Under the pieces are notes generated by a model. That model did not search any database. It was not told where the DNA came from and worked only from the letters and a program-made list of their open reading frames with translations. A stretch of DNA of 64,000 nucleotides from Pseudomonas cavernae (GTDB lineage Bacteria; Pseudomonadota; Gammaproteobacteria; Pseudomonadales; Pseudomonadaceae), in contig NZ_CP032419.1 in the NCBI RefSeq assembly GCF_003595175.1, forward strand, positions 4,774,001 to 4,838,000, read 5' to 3'. Numbering within the stretch: the stretch's first letter is position 1; every line of letters starts with the position of its first letter. Below are positions 10,525-20,243 of the stretch, in pieces. The position numbers were made by a program, and so were the translations under genes.

Positions 10525-11388
10525 ATGGTGCACAGCATGACTGCCTTCGCCCGCGTCGAGCGGGCCGGTACCCACGGCACCCTGAGCTGGGAATTGCGCT
10601 CGGTCAACCATCGCTATCTGGAGCCGCACCTGCGCCTGCCGGAGGCCTTTCGCGACCTCGAAGGCGCGGTGCGCGAGGCGCTGCGCCAGGGCCTGTCACG
10701 CGGCAAGGTGGAATGCACCCTGCGCTTCGCCGAAGACAGCGCCGGCCAGCCGCTGCAGGTCGATCGCGAGCGCGCCGCCCAGGTGGTCGCCGCCGCCGAG
10801 AGTGTGGCCGCCCTGATTAAGCAGCCCGCCGCCCTCAACCCTGTGGAAGTGCTGGCCTGGCCCGGCGTGCTGGTAGCCGACGCCGCCGACCCGCAAGCCT
10901 TGAACAAGGCCGCGCTGGAACTGCTCGAGCAGGCCCTCGGCGAGCTGAAGGGCGGCCGCGCACGCGAAGGCGCCGAGCTGGCCAAGCTGCTCAACGAGCG
11001 CCTGGACAGTATCCTCGCCGAGGTCAGCGCCCTGCGCGCGCTGGTGCCGCAGATGCTCGCCGGCCAGCGGCAGAAGATCCTCGACCGCTTCACCGAGATG
11101 AAGGCCGAACTGGACCCGCAGCGCCTGGAGCAGGAGCTGGTGCTGCTGGCGCAGAAGAGCGACGTCGCCGAAGAGCTCGACCGCCTCAGCACCCACGTCA
11201 GCGAAGTGCGCCGGGTGCTCAAGGCCGGCGGCGCCGCCGGCCGGCGCCTGGACTTCCTCATGCAGGAACTCAACCGCGAAGCCAACACCCTCGGCTCCAA
11301 GGCCTTCGACCCGCGCAGCACCCAGGCCGCGGTCAACCTCAAGGTGTTGATCGAGCAGATGCGCGAACAAGTGCAGAACATCGAGTAA
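10525..11388 (+). CDS. YicC family endoribonuclease-like protein
   Basis: A 287-residue YicC/YloC family protein. Typical are the MVHSMTAFARVE start and the C-terminal region with LDFLMQELNREANTLGSKA. E. coli YicC has been reported as an endoribonuclease and an adaptor in small-RNA turnover; that role is assumed here from family membership. It lies 12 bp upstream of gmk, the conserved neighbour, and is probably co-transcribed with it. Confidence 0.92.
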   Translation: MVHSMTAFARVERAGTHGTLSWELRSVNHRYLEPHLRLPEAFRDLEGAVREALRQGLSRGKVECTLRFAEDSAGQPLQVDRERAAQVVAAAESVAALIKQPAALNPVEVLAWPGVLVADAADPQALNKAALELLEQALGELKGGRAREGAELAKLLNERLDSILAEVSALRALVPQMLAGQRQKILDRFTEMKAELDPQRLEQELVLLAQKSDVAEELDRLSTHVSEVRRVLKAGGAAGRRLDFLMQELNREANTLGSKAFDPRSTQAAVNLKVLIEQMREQVQNIE

Positions 11389-12021
<633 letters not shown>

Positions 12022-12086
12022 GCCAGGGGCGGGGCGGAAAATCCGCTCTTCCCTAAATGCTGGCTATTTTTTAGACTATCCAGTCC

Positions 12087-12112
12087 GCCCGCCCATTCGG
12101 GCACGGTTTTTT
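12087..12112 (+). terminator. Possible weak terminator between gmk and rpoZ
   Basis: GCCCG, a 6-base loop, CGGGC, then ACGG and a TTTTTT run. The stem is only 5 bp and the T-run is offset by 4 bases, so this may be an attenuator or part of the rpoZ leader. Confidence 0.35.
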
Positions 12113-12139
12113 GCTCATTTACGTCGCTAGAGGAACACC

Positions 12140-12403
12140 ATGGCCCGCGTTACCGTTGAAGACTGCCTGGACAACGTCGATAACCGCTTCGAGCTGGTCA
12201 TGCTCGCCACCAAGCGCTCCCGCCAACTGGCCACCGGTGGCAAGGAGCCCAAGGTCGCCTGGGAAAACGACAAGCCGACCGTAGTCGCCCTGCGGGAAAT
12301 TGCCGCCGGCCTAGTCAATTATGATGTCGTCGCCCAAGAAGAAATCGTCGATGACGAGCCGTTGTTCGGCAACTTCGAGGAAGAGGCCAACGAGGCCCTG
12401 TAA
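12140..12403 (+). CDS. rpoZ: RNA polymerase omega subunit
   Basis: An 87-residue protein starting [20 protein letters not shown], with RSRQL at about 29-33 and an acidic C-terminus, all typical of omega. It helps assemble the beta-prime subunit and forms part of a ppGpp-binding site in proteobacterial RNA polymerase. spoT follows 57 bp downstream, the standard rpoZ-spoT pairing. An AGAGGAAC ribosome binding site precedes the ATG. Confidence 0.97.
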   Translation: MARVTVEDCLDNVDNRFELVMLATKRSRQLATGGKEPKVAWENDKPTVVALREIAAGLVNYDVVAQEEIVDDEPLFGNFEEEANEAL

Positions 12404-12460
12404 GCCTATGCCTGGTCGAAGTGTCGCGACGCAGGAGCCAAGTCGGCCGGGGGTGAACCC

Positions 12461-14569
12461 GTGCCGAGCATAGACGCCCTCGCCGATCGACTTTCGGCCT
12501 ACCTCGGCGCCGACCAGGTCAACCTGGTCCGCCGCGCCTACTTCTACGCCGAGCAGGCCCACGACGGCCAGCGCCGCCGCAGCGGCGAGGCCTACGTCAC
12601 TCATCCCCTCGCGGTGGCCAACATCCTCGCCGACATGCACATGGACCATCAGAGCCTGATGGCCGCGATGCTGCATGACGTCATCGAGGACACCGGCATC
12701 GCCAAGGAAGCCCTCAGCGCGCAGTTCGGCGAGACCGTCGCAGAGCTGGTCGACGGGGTCAGCAAGCTGACCCAGATGGACTTCCAGACCAAGGCCGAGG
12801 CGCAGGCCGAGAACTTCCAGAAGATGGCCATGGCCATGGCCCGCGACATCCGCGTGATCCTGGTCAAGCTCGCCGACCGCCTGCACAACATGCGCACCCT
12901 CGATGCCATGCCGCACGAGAAGAGCCGACGGATCGCCAAGGAAACCCTGGAGATCTACGCGCCGATCGCCAACCGCCTGGGCATGCACAGCATGCGCGTG
13001 GAGTTCGAGGACCTCGGCTTCAAGGCCATGCACCCGATGCGCTCGGCGCGCATCCGCGCCGCGGTGCGTGGCGCGCGCGGCAACCGCAAGGAAATCGTCA
13101 ACAAGATCGAGGAATCGCTGACCCACTGCCTGACCCGCGAAGGCATGAGCGGCGAGGTGATCGGCCGCGAGAAGCACCTCTACAGCATCTACAAGAAGAT
13201 GCGCGGCAAGCGCCGGGCGTTCAACGAGATCATGGACGTCTACGCCTTCCGCATCATCGTCGACAAGGTCGACACCTGCTACCGCGTGCTCGGCGCCGTG
13301 CACAACCTGTACAAGCCGCTGCCCGGGCGCTTCAAGGACTACATCGCGATCCCCAAGGCCAACGGCTACCAGTCGCTGCACACCACCCTGTTCGGCATGC
13401 ACGGCGTGCCCATCGAGATCCAGATCCGCACCCGCGAGATGGAAGAGATGGCCAACAACGGCATCGCCGCGCACTGGCTGTACAAGTCCAGCGACGACGA
13501 CCAGCCCAAGGGCAGCCACGCCCGCGCCCGTCAATGGGTCAAGGGCGTGCTGGAGATGCAGCAACGCGCCGGCAACTCGCTGGAATTCATCGAGAGCGTG
13601 AAGATCGACCTGTTCCCCGACGAGGTCTACGTGTTCACGCCCAAGGGCCGCATCATGGAGCTGCCGAAAGGCTCCACCGCGGTCGACTTCGCCTATGCGG
13701 TGCACACCGATGTCGGCAACTCGTGCATCGCCTGCCGCATCAACCGCCGCCTGGCGCCGCTGTCGCAGGCCCTGGAAAGTGGTTCGACGGTGGAAATCGT
13801 CACCGCCCCCGGCGCCCGGCCGAACCCAGCCTGGCTCAACTTCGTGGTCACCGGCAAGGCGCGCACACATATCCGCCATGCGCTCAAGCAGCAGCGCCGC
13901 TCGGAGTCGATCAGCCTCGGCGAACGCCTGCTGAACAAGGTGCTGACCGGCTTCGACAGCCATCTGCAGAAGATTCCTGCGAAGCGCCTGCAGCTGGTGC
14001 TGGGCGAATACCACCTGGAAGTGCTCGAGGACCTGCTGGAAGACATCGGCCTCGGCAACCGCATGGCCTATGTGGTGGCCCGCCGCCTGCTGGCCGAAGG
14101 TGGCGAACAGCTGCCGAGCAGCCAGGGGCCGCTGGCGATCCGCGGCACCGAGGGCCTGGTGCTGAGCTACGCCAAGTGCTGCACGCCGATCCCCGGTGAC
14201 CCGATCGTCGGCCACCTGTCGGCCGGCAAGGGCATGGTGGTGCACCTGGACAACTGCAAGAACATCAGCGAAATCCGCCACAACCCGGAAAAATGCATCC
14301 AGCTGTCCTGGGCCAAGGATGTCACCGGCGAATTCAACGTCGAACTGCGCGTCGAGCTGGAGCACCAGCGCGGCCTGATCGCCCTGCTGGCCAGCAGCGT
14401 CAACGCCGCCGACGGCAACATCGAGAAGATCAGCATGGACGAACGCGATGGCCGCATCAGCGTGGTCCAACTGGTGGTCAGCGTGCATGACCGCGTGCAT
14501 CTGGCCCGCGTGATCAAGAAACTGCGCGGGCTGTTAGGCGTGATCCGCATCACCCGCGTCCGCGCCTAA
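12461..14569 (+). CDS. spoT: Bifunctional (p)ppGpp synthetase/hydrolase SpoT
   Basis: A 702-residue Rel/Spo protein. Domains in order: an HD hydrolase domain with HD at residues 72-73 and ED at 76-77; the synthetase-like domain (about 200-330) with PKANGYQSLHTT; a TGS domain (about 385-445) starting VYVFTPKGRI; a helical region; and a C-terminal ACT domain (about 625-702). The conserved hydrolase residues suggest it degrades (p)ppGpp, with weaker synthesis. The start is GTG at 12461, giving the conserved MPSIDALADRL N-terminus. Confidence 0.97.
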   Translation: MPSIDALADRLSAYLGADQVNLVRRAYFYAEQAHDGQRRRSGEAYVTHPLAVANILADMHMDHQSLMAAMLHDVIEDTGIAKEALSAQFGETVAELVDGVSKLTQMDFQTKAEAQAENFQKMAMAMARDIRVILVKLADRLHNMRTLDAMPHEKSRRIAKETLEIYAPIANRLGMHSMRVEFEDLGFKAMHPMRSARIRAAVRGARGNRKEIVNKIEESLTHCLTREGMSGEVIGREKHLYSIYKKMRGKRRAFNEIMDVYAFRIIVDKVDTCYRVLGAVHNLYKPLPGRFKDYIAIPKANGYQSLHTTLFGMHGVPIEIQIRTREMEEMANNGIAAHWLYKSSDDDQPKGSHARARQWVKGVLEMQQRAGNSLEFIESVKIDLFPDEVYVFTPKGRIMELPKGSTAVDFAYAVHTDVGNSCIACRINRRLAPLSQALESGSTVEIVTAPGARPNPAWLNFVVTGKARTHIRHALKQQRRSESISLGERLLNKVLTGFDSHLQKIPAKRLQLVLGEYHLEVLEDLLEDIGLGNRMAYVVARRLLAEGGEQLPSSQGPLAIRGTEGLVLSYAKCCTPIPGDPIVGHLSAGKGMVVHLDNCKNISEIRHNPEKCIQLSWAKDVTGEFNVELRVELEHQRGLIALLASSVNAADGNIEKISMDERDGRISVVQLVVSVHDRVHLARVIKKLRGLLGVIRITRVRA

Positions 14570-14644
14570 AGGCAACCTTATTTCGCGGCGACGCAGCGCC
14601 AACCGCTGCGTCGCCCTTCCCCCGGCACCCCACAAGGAGTTCCC

Positions 14645-15025
14645 ATGAGCAAGACCGTCATCCACAGCGACAAGGCCCCCGCCGCCATCGGCACCTATTC
14701 CCAGGCGATCAAGGCCGGCGATACCGTGTACCTGTCCGGACAGATCCCGCTGGATCCGCAGACCATGGAGCTGGTGCAAGGCTTCGAGGCGCAGACCGTG
14801 CAGGTGTTCGAGAACCTCAAGGCGGTGATCGAAGCCTCCGGCGGCTACATGAGCAACCTGGTCAAGCTGAACATCTTCCTCACCGACCTGTCGCACTTCG
14901 CCACGGTCAACGAGATCATGGGCCGCTACTTCCAACAGCCCTACCCGGCCCGCGCCGCCATCGGCGTGGCCGCCCTGCCGCGCGGCGCGCTGGTGGAAAT
15001 GGACGGCATCCTGGTGCTCGAGTAA
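14645..15025 (+). CDS. ridA: Enamine/imine deaminase RidA
   Basis: A 126-residue RidA/YjgF protein that hydrolyses reactive 2-aminoacrylate-type enamines and imines made by PLP enzymes. The catalytic arginine is present (R103 in [15 protein letters not shown], equivalent to R105 of E. coli RidA), as are [18 protein letters not shown] and the C-terminal EMDGIL. It follows spoT as in P. aeruginosa. The stop codon TAA (15023-15025) is immediately followed by a MITE-like element. Compare with the divergent RidA at 57483-57911. Confidence 0.96.
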   Translation: MSKTVIHSDKAPAAIGTYSQAIKAGDTVYLSGQIPLDPQTMELVQGFEAQTVQVFENLKAVIEASGGYMSNLVKLNIFLTDLSHFATVNEIMGRYFQQPYPARAAIGVAALPRGALVEMDGILVLE

Positions 15026-15222
15026 GAGCCTGTTCACAATCTCGCGAGCTAGAGCCAGACAAGGCAAAAGTGGCCGAGGGAGCGGAGTTTACGCGCTGTA
15101 AATGAGCATGACTCGCTTCGCTCGCCCCTTCGGGGCCGCACTGAAGTGCGTTAGCCGCAAGCGGCTTCCGAGGTCACTTTTAACGCCGGATGGCCGACGC
15201 GCAGCAGATTGTAAACAGGCTC
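15026..15222 (+). mobile_element. MITE-like palindromic element, copy 1 (long form, 197 bp)
   Basis: Termini GAGCCTGTTCACAATCT and AGATTGTAAACAGGCTC are inverted repeats with one mismatch. The flanking triplets are TAA on the left (the ridA stop codon) and CAA on the right, probably a decayed TNA duplication. The core GCGGAGTTTAC...TGTAAATGAGCA is shared with five other copies in the window. This copy has about 58 extra bases, beginning ACTCGCTTCGCTCGCCC, with its own small hairpins. No transposase gene is present. Confidence 0.88.
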
Positions 15223-15280
15223 CAAGACCCTCCGGCGGGGCCTGCGCCCCGCTTCTTCCCGCATCGACAAGGATTCGGTT

Positions 15281-16015
15281 ATGCGTCACACCCGTGCGCT
15301 GCTGCTCAGTGCCGTCCTGCTCGGCGGCTGCGCCAGCGCTCCGCCGGATCCCAATGGCATCTGGATCAACCAAGCGGCCATCGATGCCGCCAGCGCCGGC
15401 GGCCCGCTGCGCGAGGCCCTGCTCGCCTATGGCCCCAATCTGGAATGGCGGATCGACAGCGGCCGCCAGCTGGCGACCTTCAGCAACGGTTTCGAGCTCG
15501 GCGAAGGGCAACTGCACGCCGACCCCACCGGCGGCTGGCAGGTGGATTTCTACGGCGACTTCCACGAGCGCCTGAATCTCGAAGACGACCAGCTGGTCCA
15601 GGTCGAAAACGCCACCAGCCCGCAACAGCGCTTCGTCCGCCCACGGGTCGAGGTCGCGGCGGATGCGCCGCAGGGCAGCAGTTTCGAACAAACCCTCTAC
15701 GCGGCGTACCTGGGCGGCAGCTGGACGATCGAGCAGGGCCCTGGCCAGGGCGGCCCGGTGCGCTTCCACCCGGACGGCCAGGTCGAAGGCCTGCCCCGCG
15801 CCGAGCGCTACGCGCTGTGCCTGGCCGGCGACTGCGCGGCCATGAGCGGCGAGCACGACAGCCTGTGGCTGCAGCTCGGTCAGCAGGGCAGCCCGTGGAT
15901 CTTCCGCCGCGACGGCCAGCAACTGAGCATCTTCGAGGCGCGCAACCAGGCGCAGAGCGACGAGATGCCCGACTACAGCCCCGGCGCACAGCGCTGGCTG
16001 CTGCAGCGCGACTAA
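15281..16015 (+). CDS. Putative lipoprotein of unknown function
   Basis: A 244-residue protein with a lipoprotein signal peptide (MRHTRALLLSAVLLGGC, lipobox LGGC, lipidated Cys at residue 17). The mature part is rich in Trp, Gly and Asp, with patterns such as GPNLEWRIDSGRQ and GEHDSLWLQLGQQG that suggest two beta-rich, lipocalin- or META-like halves. I recognise no characterised family. AAGGATT lies just before the start. Its end overlaps the end of the convergent epimerase gene by 4 bases. Confidence 0.82.
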   Translation: MRHTRALLLSAVLLGGCASAPPDPNGIWINQAAIDAASAGGPLREALLAYGPNLEWRIDSGRQLATFSNGFELGEGQLHADPTGGWQVDFYGDFHERLNLEDDQLVQVENATSPQQRFVRPRVEVAADAPQGSSFEQTLYAAYLGGSWTIEQGPGQGGPVRFHPDGQVEGLPRAERYALCLAGDCAAMSGEHDSLWLQLGQQGSPWIFRRDGQQLSIFEARNQAQSDEMPDYSPGAQRWLLQRD

Positions 16016-16872
16016 CGCAGCAACCCGGCCTCCGCCAGCACCGCCGCATACCCCTCGCGATAGCTCGGGTAGCGCGGCTGCCAGCCAAGCGCACGGGCGC
16101 GGGCGTTGCTGCAGCGCTTGCTGCCGGTGCGACGCATGCTCGCCGCCTCGGCCCACGCCGTCACCCCCAGATAGTCGCGCAGCCAGGCCACCACCTCGTG
16201 CAGCGGCGCCGGCGCGTCGTCGACGCCGAGGTAGCAATCCGCCAGCGCCACACCACGGGCGTCTGCCTGCAGCAGGAAGGCCAGCAGCCCGGCGGCATCC
16301 TCGGCATGGATGCGGTTGGCATACAACGGCGGCTCGCTGGCCACGCGATAGCCTTGGCGGACCTGATCGAGCAGCCAGTTGCGCCCCGGCCCGTAGATGC
16401 CGGTCAGGCGCACCACGCTGGCCGGCACGCCGCAGCCCAGCGCCAGCTGCTCGGCCTCGCGCATGATCCGTGCGGAAAACCCTTCGGCCACGGCCGGCGA
16501 ACCCTCGTCGACCCACTCGCCGTGCTGCTGGCCATACACCCCGCTGCTGGAGACGAACAGCAGACGCCGCGGGCGCTGACCGTGCTGCGCCAGCCAGGCC
16601 AGCACATGGGCGAGGCCGTCGACATAGGCCCGCCGGTAGCCGGCCTCGTCAGGCGCGCTGGCGGCGGCGCTATACACCAGATAATCCAGTTGCTGCGCTG
16701 GCCAGGCCGGCGGGCAGACGGCGCTGTCGAGATCGGCGGCCAGCGGCAGCACCCCGGCCGGCAGGGCGGCGACCGTGCGGCGCAGGCCATGCACGCGCCA
16801 GCCAACCGCGAGCAGCTGGCTGGCCAGACGGCCACCGACATCGCCACAACCGGCAATCAACAGAGAGGGCAT
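16012..16872 (-). CDS. NAD-dependent epimerase/dehydratase family protein (YeeZ-like)
   Basis: A 286-residue extended short-chain dehydrogenase. The N-terminus MPSLLIAGCGDVGGRLA carries the GxGxxG dinucleotide-binding motif at residues 8-13. SSSGVYGQQ gives the catalytic Ser region; the usual YxxxK is not obvious, as in the atypical YeeZ/Ycf39-like members. The start at 16872 is preferred over an upstream one because it begins at the Rossmann strand and has GGAG 6 bases upstream. Substrate unknown. It is divergent from the exbB operon. Confidence 0.85.
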   Translation of the reverse strand: MPSLLIAGCGDVGGRLASQLLAVGWRVHGLRRTVAALPAGVLPLAADLDSAVCPPAWPAQQLDYLVYSAAASAPDEAGYRRAYVDGLAHVLAWLAQHGQRPRRLLFVSSSGVYGQQHGEWVDEGSPAVAEGFSARIMREAEQLALGCGVPASVVRLTGIYGPGRNWLLDQVRQGYRVASEPPLYANRIHAEDAAGLLAFLLQADARGVALADCYLGVDDAPAPLHEVVAWLRDYLGVTAWAEAASMRRTGSKRCSNARARALGWQPRYPSYREGYAAVLAEAGLLR

Positions 16873-16980
16873 CGACAACTCCAGGAATAGGTGGGTAATC
16901 CTCAGCCTAACCAGACGCCACGCGCCGGCCAAGGTCCGGTGACGGCAACCGCCGGAGAAGAAAGCTACAAGATCTCTTTT

Positions 16981-16999
16981 GCTAACAAGAATTACTTGC
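16981..16999. promoter_or_regulatory. Fur-box-like site upstream of exbB
   Basis: GCTAACAAGAATTACTTGC matches the 19-base Fur consensus GATAATGATAATCATTATC at 11 of 19 positions by my count. It is about 80 bases before the exbB start, in a locally AT-rich stretch. Iron regulation of exbBD-tonB is usual, so the site is plausible but weak by sequence alone. Confidence 0.5.
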
Positions 17000-17078
17000 A
17001 ATAATGCCCGACCTTTCGCCAGCGTCGCCGCATGTGCCGCTGGCCAAGCTGACTTCTTTCCTTTCAGGTCCGGCCCGC

Positions 17079-18068
17079 ATGAACGCTATCCACTCCAACG
17101 CCCAGCCTAACCCTCTTGCCCGTACCTGGCGCGGCGTCGCAGCCCTGCTCTGCAGCCTGCTGCTGGTGCCCACCCTGGCCTTGGCGCAAGAGCCCGCCAG
17201 CGCCCCGAGCGCGCCGGCCACCGCCAGCACAGCGGTCACGTCCGCAGTGCCGGCCCCGACGAGTGCCGCCGACACCGGCGCGGCGGCGCCCGCCGAGCAG
17301 ACCGCCGCCGATGCAGCCGTCGTGGCCGCCGCCGAACAGCAGGAACTGCTCGCCGCCGAACAGGCGCTGGAGCATGACCTGTCGCCCTGGGGCATGTACC
17401 AGAACGCCGATATCGTGGTGAAACTGGTGATGATCGGCCTGGCCCTCGCCTCGGTGATCACCTGGACGATCTGGATCGCCAAGGGTTTCGAGCTGCTCGG
17501 CGCCAAACGCCGCCTGCGCGGCGAGCTGGCGGCGCTGAAAAAAGTACGCTCGCTGAAGGAGGCCGGCGAGCAGACGGCACGCCCGGGCAGTCTGGCCCAG
17601 ACGCTGGTGCAGGACGCCCTGGAAGAACTGCAGCTGTCGACCAACACACGCGAGAAGGACGGCATCAAGGAGCGCGTCAGCTTCCGCCTCGAGCGCCTGG
17701 TGGCCGCCAGCGGCCGCAGCATGAGCCAGGGCACCGGCGTGCTCGCCACCATCGGCTCGACCGCGCCCTTCGTCGGTCTGTTCGGCACCGTCTGGGGGAT
17801 CATGAACAGCTTCATCGGCATCGCCAAGTCGCAGACCACCAACCTCGCGGTGGTCGCCCCCGGCATCGCCGAAGCCCTGCTGGCCACCGCCCTCGGTCTG
17901 GTCGCGGCGATCCCGGCGGTGGTCATCTACAACGTCTTCGCCCGCTCCATCACCGGCCACAAGGCCCAGGTGGCCGATGCCTCGGCGCAGGTGCTGTTGC
18001 TGGTCAGCCGCGACCTCGACCAGCCGCCGGCCGAACGCAGCCAGCCGCACGTGGTGAAACTGGGGTAA
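17079..18068 (+). CDS. exbB: TonB-system energizer ExbB (MotA/TolQ/ExbB family)
   Basis: A 329-residue inner-membrane protein of the long ExbB type: a cleavable-looking N-terminal signal, an Ala/Pro-rich periplasmic stretch (about residues 38-100), then three membrane segments (about 118-140, 225-250, 270-295). [22 protein letters not shown] and [20 protein letters not shown] sequences are the family signatures lining the proton channel. With ExbD and TonB it uses the proton-motive force to energise outer-membrane receptors. I start at 17079 (MNAIHSNAQ), which gives the signal sequence. exbD follows 3 bp later. Confidence 0.93.
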   Translation: MNAIHSNAQPNPLARTWRGVAALLCSLLLVPTLALAQEPASAPSAPATASTAVTSAVPAPTSAADTGAAAPAEQTAADAAVVAAAEQQELLAAEQALEHDLSPWGMYQNADIVVKLVMIGLALASVITWTIWIAKGFELLGAKRRLRGELAALKKVRSLKEAGEQTARPGSLAQTLVQDALEELQLSTNTREKDGIKERVSFRLERLVAASGRSMSQGTGVLATIGSTAPFVGLFGTVWGIMNSFIGIAKSQTTNLAVVAPGIAEALLATALGLVAAIPAVVIYNVFARSITGHKAQVADASAQVLLLVSRDLDQPPAERSQPHVVKLG

Positions 18069-18071
18069 GCC

Positions 18072-18493
<422 letters not shown>

Positions 18494-18497
<4 letters not shown>

Positions 18498-19219
18498 GTA
18501 AGCGCTTGCACAAGCTGTCGCGCTATGGCGTCAGCCTGGCCGTCGTGCTCGGCCTGCACCTCGGCCTGGCACTCTGGGCGCTGTACTGGCACCCGCAGGC
18601 CGCGCCGGTCGAGTTGCCGCCGGCGGCCATGCTGATCGAACTGGCGCCGCTGCCGCCCGCGGCGCCGAAGCCGGCCCCGCCACCGCCGCCCGTGCAGCCG
18701 CAGGAGCCGGAGCCGCAGCCAAAACTGATCGAAGCGCCGAAACCGAAGATCGCCCTGGCGCCCAAGCCGAAGCCCAAACCCAAGCCGCAACCACCGAAGC
18801 CGGTCGAGCCCAAGCCGCAGCCCGAGCAGCCGCCGCAGGAAATCGCGCCGGCGCCGCCGGCCAAAACCGAGAGCCAGCCCGCCGCCCCGCAGCTGGCGGC
18901 GGTCAGCGCACCGTCAAAGGCCAAGGAGACCTGGCAGAGTAAGCTGCTCGGCCACTTGGCGCGCTACAAGCGCTACCCCGACGATGCCCGCCGGCGCGGC
19001 TTCGAAGGCGTCACCAAGGTGCGCTTCCGGGTTGACGGCGACGGCAAGGTGCTGAGCGTGGGACTGGCCGGCAGCTCCGGCAGCGCCTCGCTGGACCGCG
19101 CCACCCTGGCGATGATCCGCCGCGCCCAGCCGTTGCCGAAGCCACCGGCGGAGCTGCTCGACGGCAACAGCCTGGAAGTGGTCGCGCCCTTCGTCTACTC
19201 CCTGGATCGCCGCCGCTGA
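18494..19219 (+). CDS. tonB: TonB energy-transducing protein
   Basis: A 241-residue protein: short cytoplasmic start, one anchoring helix (about 11-30), then a long Pro/Lys/Glu-rich periplasmic spacer (about 55-125, with KPKPKPKPQ repeats), and a C-terminal TonB domain (about 150-241) with YKRYPDDARRRGFEGVTKV, the conserved motif that contacts TonB boxes. It spans the periplasm and transmits energy to siderophore or vitamin receptors. It is the last gene of the exbB-exbD-tonB operon. Confidence 0.95.
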
Positions 19220-19314
19220 ACGAACTGCGCCCGGCAGCGGGCGCAGATTCCCGCACAGGTTGGTTCCATCCAGTGCAGCCGCTATGATTGCTCGCACTCT
19301 CATGGAATTTACCT

Positions 19315-20241
19315 ATGACCCTCACCGAGCTGCGCTACATCGTCACCCTCGCCCAGGAACAGCATTTCGGCCGCGCGGCGGAGCGCTGCCACGTCAGTCA
19401 GCCGACCCTGTCGGTGGGGGTGAAGAAGCTGGAAGACGAACTCGGCGTGCTGATCTTCGAGCGCAGCAAGAGCGCGGTGCGCATGACCCCGGTCGGGGAA
19501 ACCATCATCACCCAGGCGCAGAAGGTGCTGGAGCAGGCCCAGGGCATCCGTGAGCTGGCCCAGGCTGGCAAGAACCAGCTGGCCGCGCCGCTCAGGGTCG
19601 GCGCCATCTATACCGTCGGCCCCTACCTGTTTCCCCACCTGATCCCGCAGCTGCACCGGGTCGCCCCGCAGATGCCGCTGTACATCGAGGAAAACTTCAC
19701 CCACGTGCTGCGCGACAAGCTGCGCAACGGCGAGCTGGACGCGATCATCATCGCCCTGCCATTCCAGGAAGCCGACGTGCTGACCATGACGCTGTACGAC
19801 GAGCCCTTCCAGGTGTTGCTGCCCGCCGGCCACCCCTGGGGCCAGAAGGAGACCATCGACAGCGCGCAGCTCAACGACAAGAGCCTGCTGCTGCTCGGCG
19901 AGGGCCACTGCTTCCGCGACCAAGTGCTGGAGGCCTGCCCGACCCTGCGCAAGCACGGTGACGAAGGCAGCCAATACACCACGGTGGAATCCAGCTCGCT
20001 GGAAACCATCCGCCACATGGTCGCCTCCGGCATGGGCATCTCGATCCTGCCGCTGTCGGCGGTGGACAGCCACCACTACGCTCCGGGCATCTTCGACGTG
20101 CGCCCGCTGACCCCGCCGGTGCCGTTCCGCACCGTGGCCATCGCCTGGCGCGCCAGCTTCCCGCGGCCGAAGGCCATCGACGTGCTGGCCGACTCGATCC
20201 GCCTGTGCTCGGTGGCGCAGCCGCAGACCAGCGCCGCCTGA
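19315..20241 (+). CDS. oxyR: Hydrogen peroxide-sensing regulator OxyR
   Basis: A 308-residue LysR-family regulator. The N-terminal helix-turn-helix starts MTLTELRYIVTLAQEQHFGRA. The redox pair is at the canonical positions C199 and C208, within GEGHCFRDQVLEAC. Peroxide forms the C199-C208 disulfide and switches on katA/ahp-type genes. The ATG at 19315 gives this numbering, supporting it over the upstream TTG. recG starts 2 bases after the stop, the usual oxyR-recG arrangement. Confidence 0.97.
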   Translation: MTLTELRYIVTLAQEQHFGRAAERCHVSQPTLSVGVKKLEDELGVLIFERSKSAVRMTPVGETIITQAQKVLEQAQGIRELAQAGKNQLAAPLRVGAIYTVGPYLFPHLIPQLHRVAPQMPLYIEENFTHVLRDKLRNGELDAIIIALPFQEADVLTMTLYDEPFQVLLPAGHPWGQKETIDSAQLNDKSLLLLGEGHCFRDQVLEACPTLRKHGDEGSQYTTVESSSLETIRHMVASGMGISILPLSAVDSHHYAPGIFDVRPLTPPVPFRTVAIAWRASFPRPKAIDVLADSIRLCSVAQPQTSAA

Positions 20242-20243
20242 CC

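Noticed and set aside
15026..15222. REP/BIME interpretation of the long palindromic elements
   Set aside because: Length of 139-198 bp, long terminal inverted repeats and 3-bp direct flanking repeats fit transposition better than REP elements.
15190..15281. Open frames starting or ending inside the MITEs (protein tails such as DAQQI or ALAREI)
   Set aside because: They recur at every element end because the element sequence is repeated; they are by-products of the repeat, not genes.
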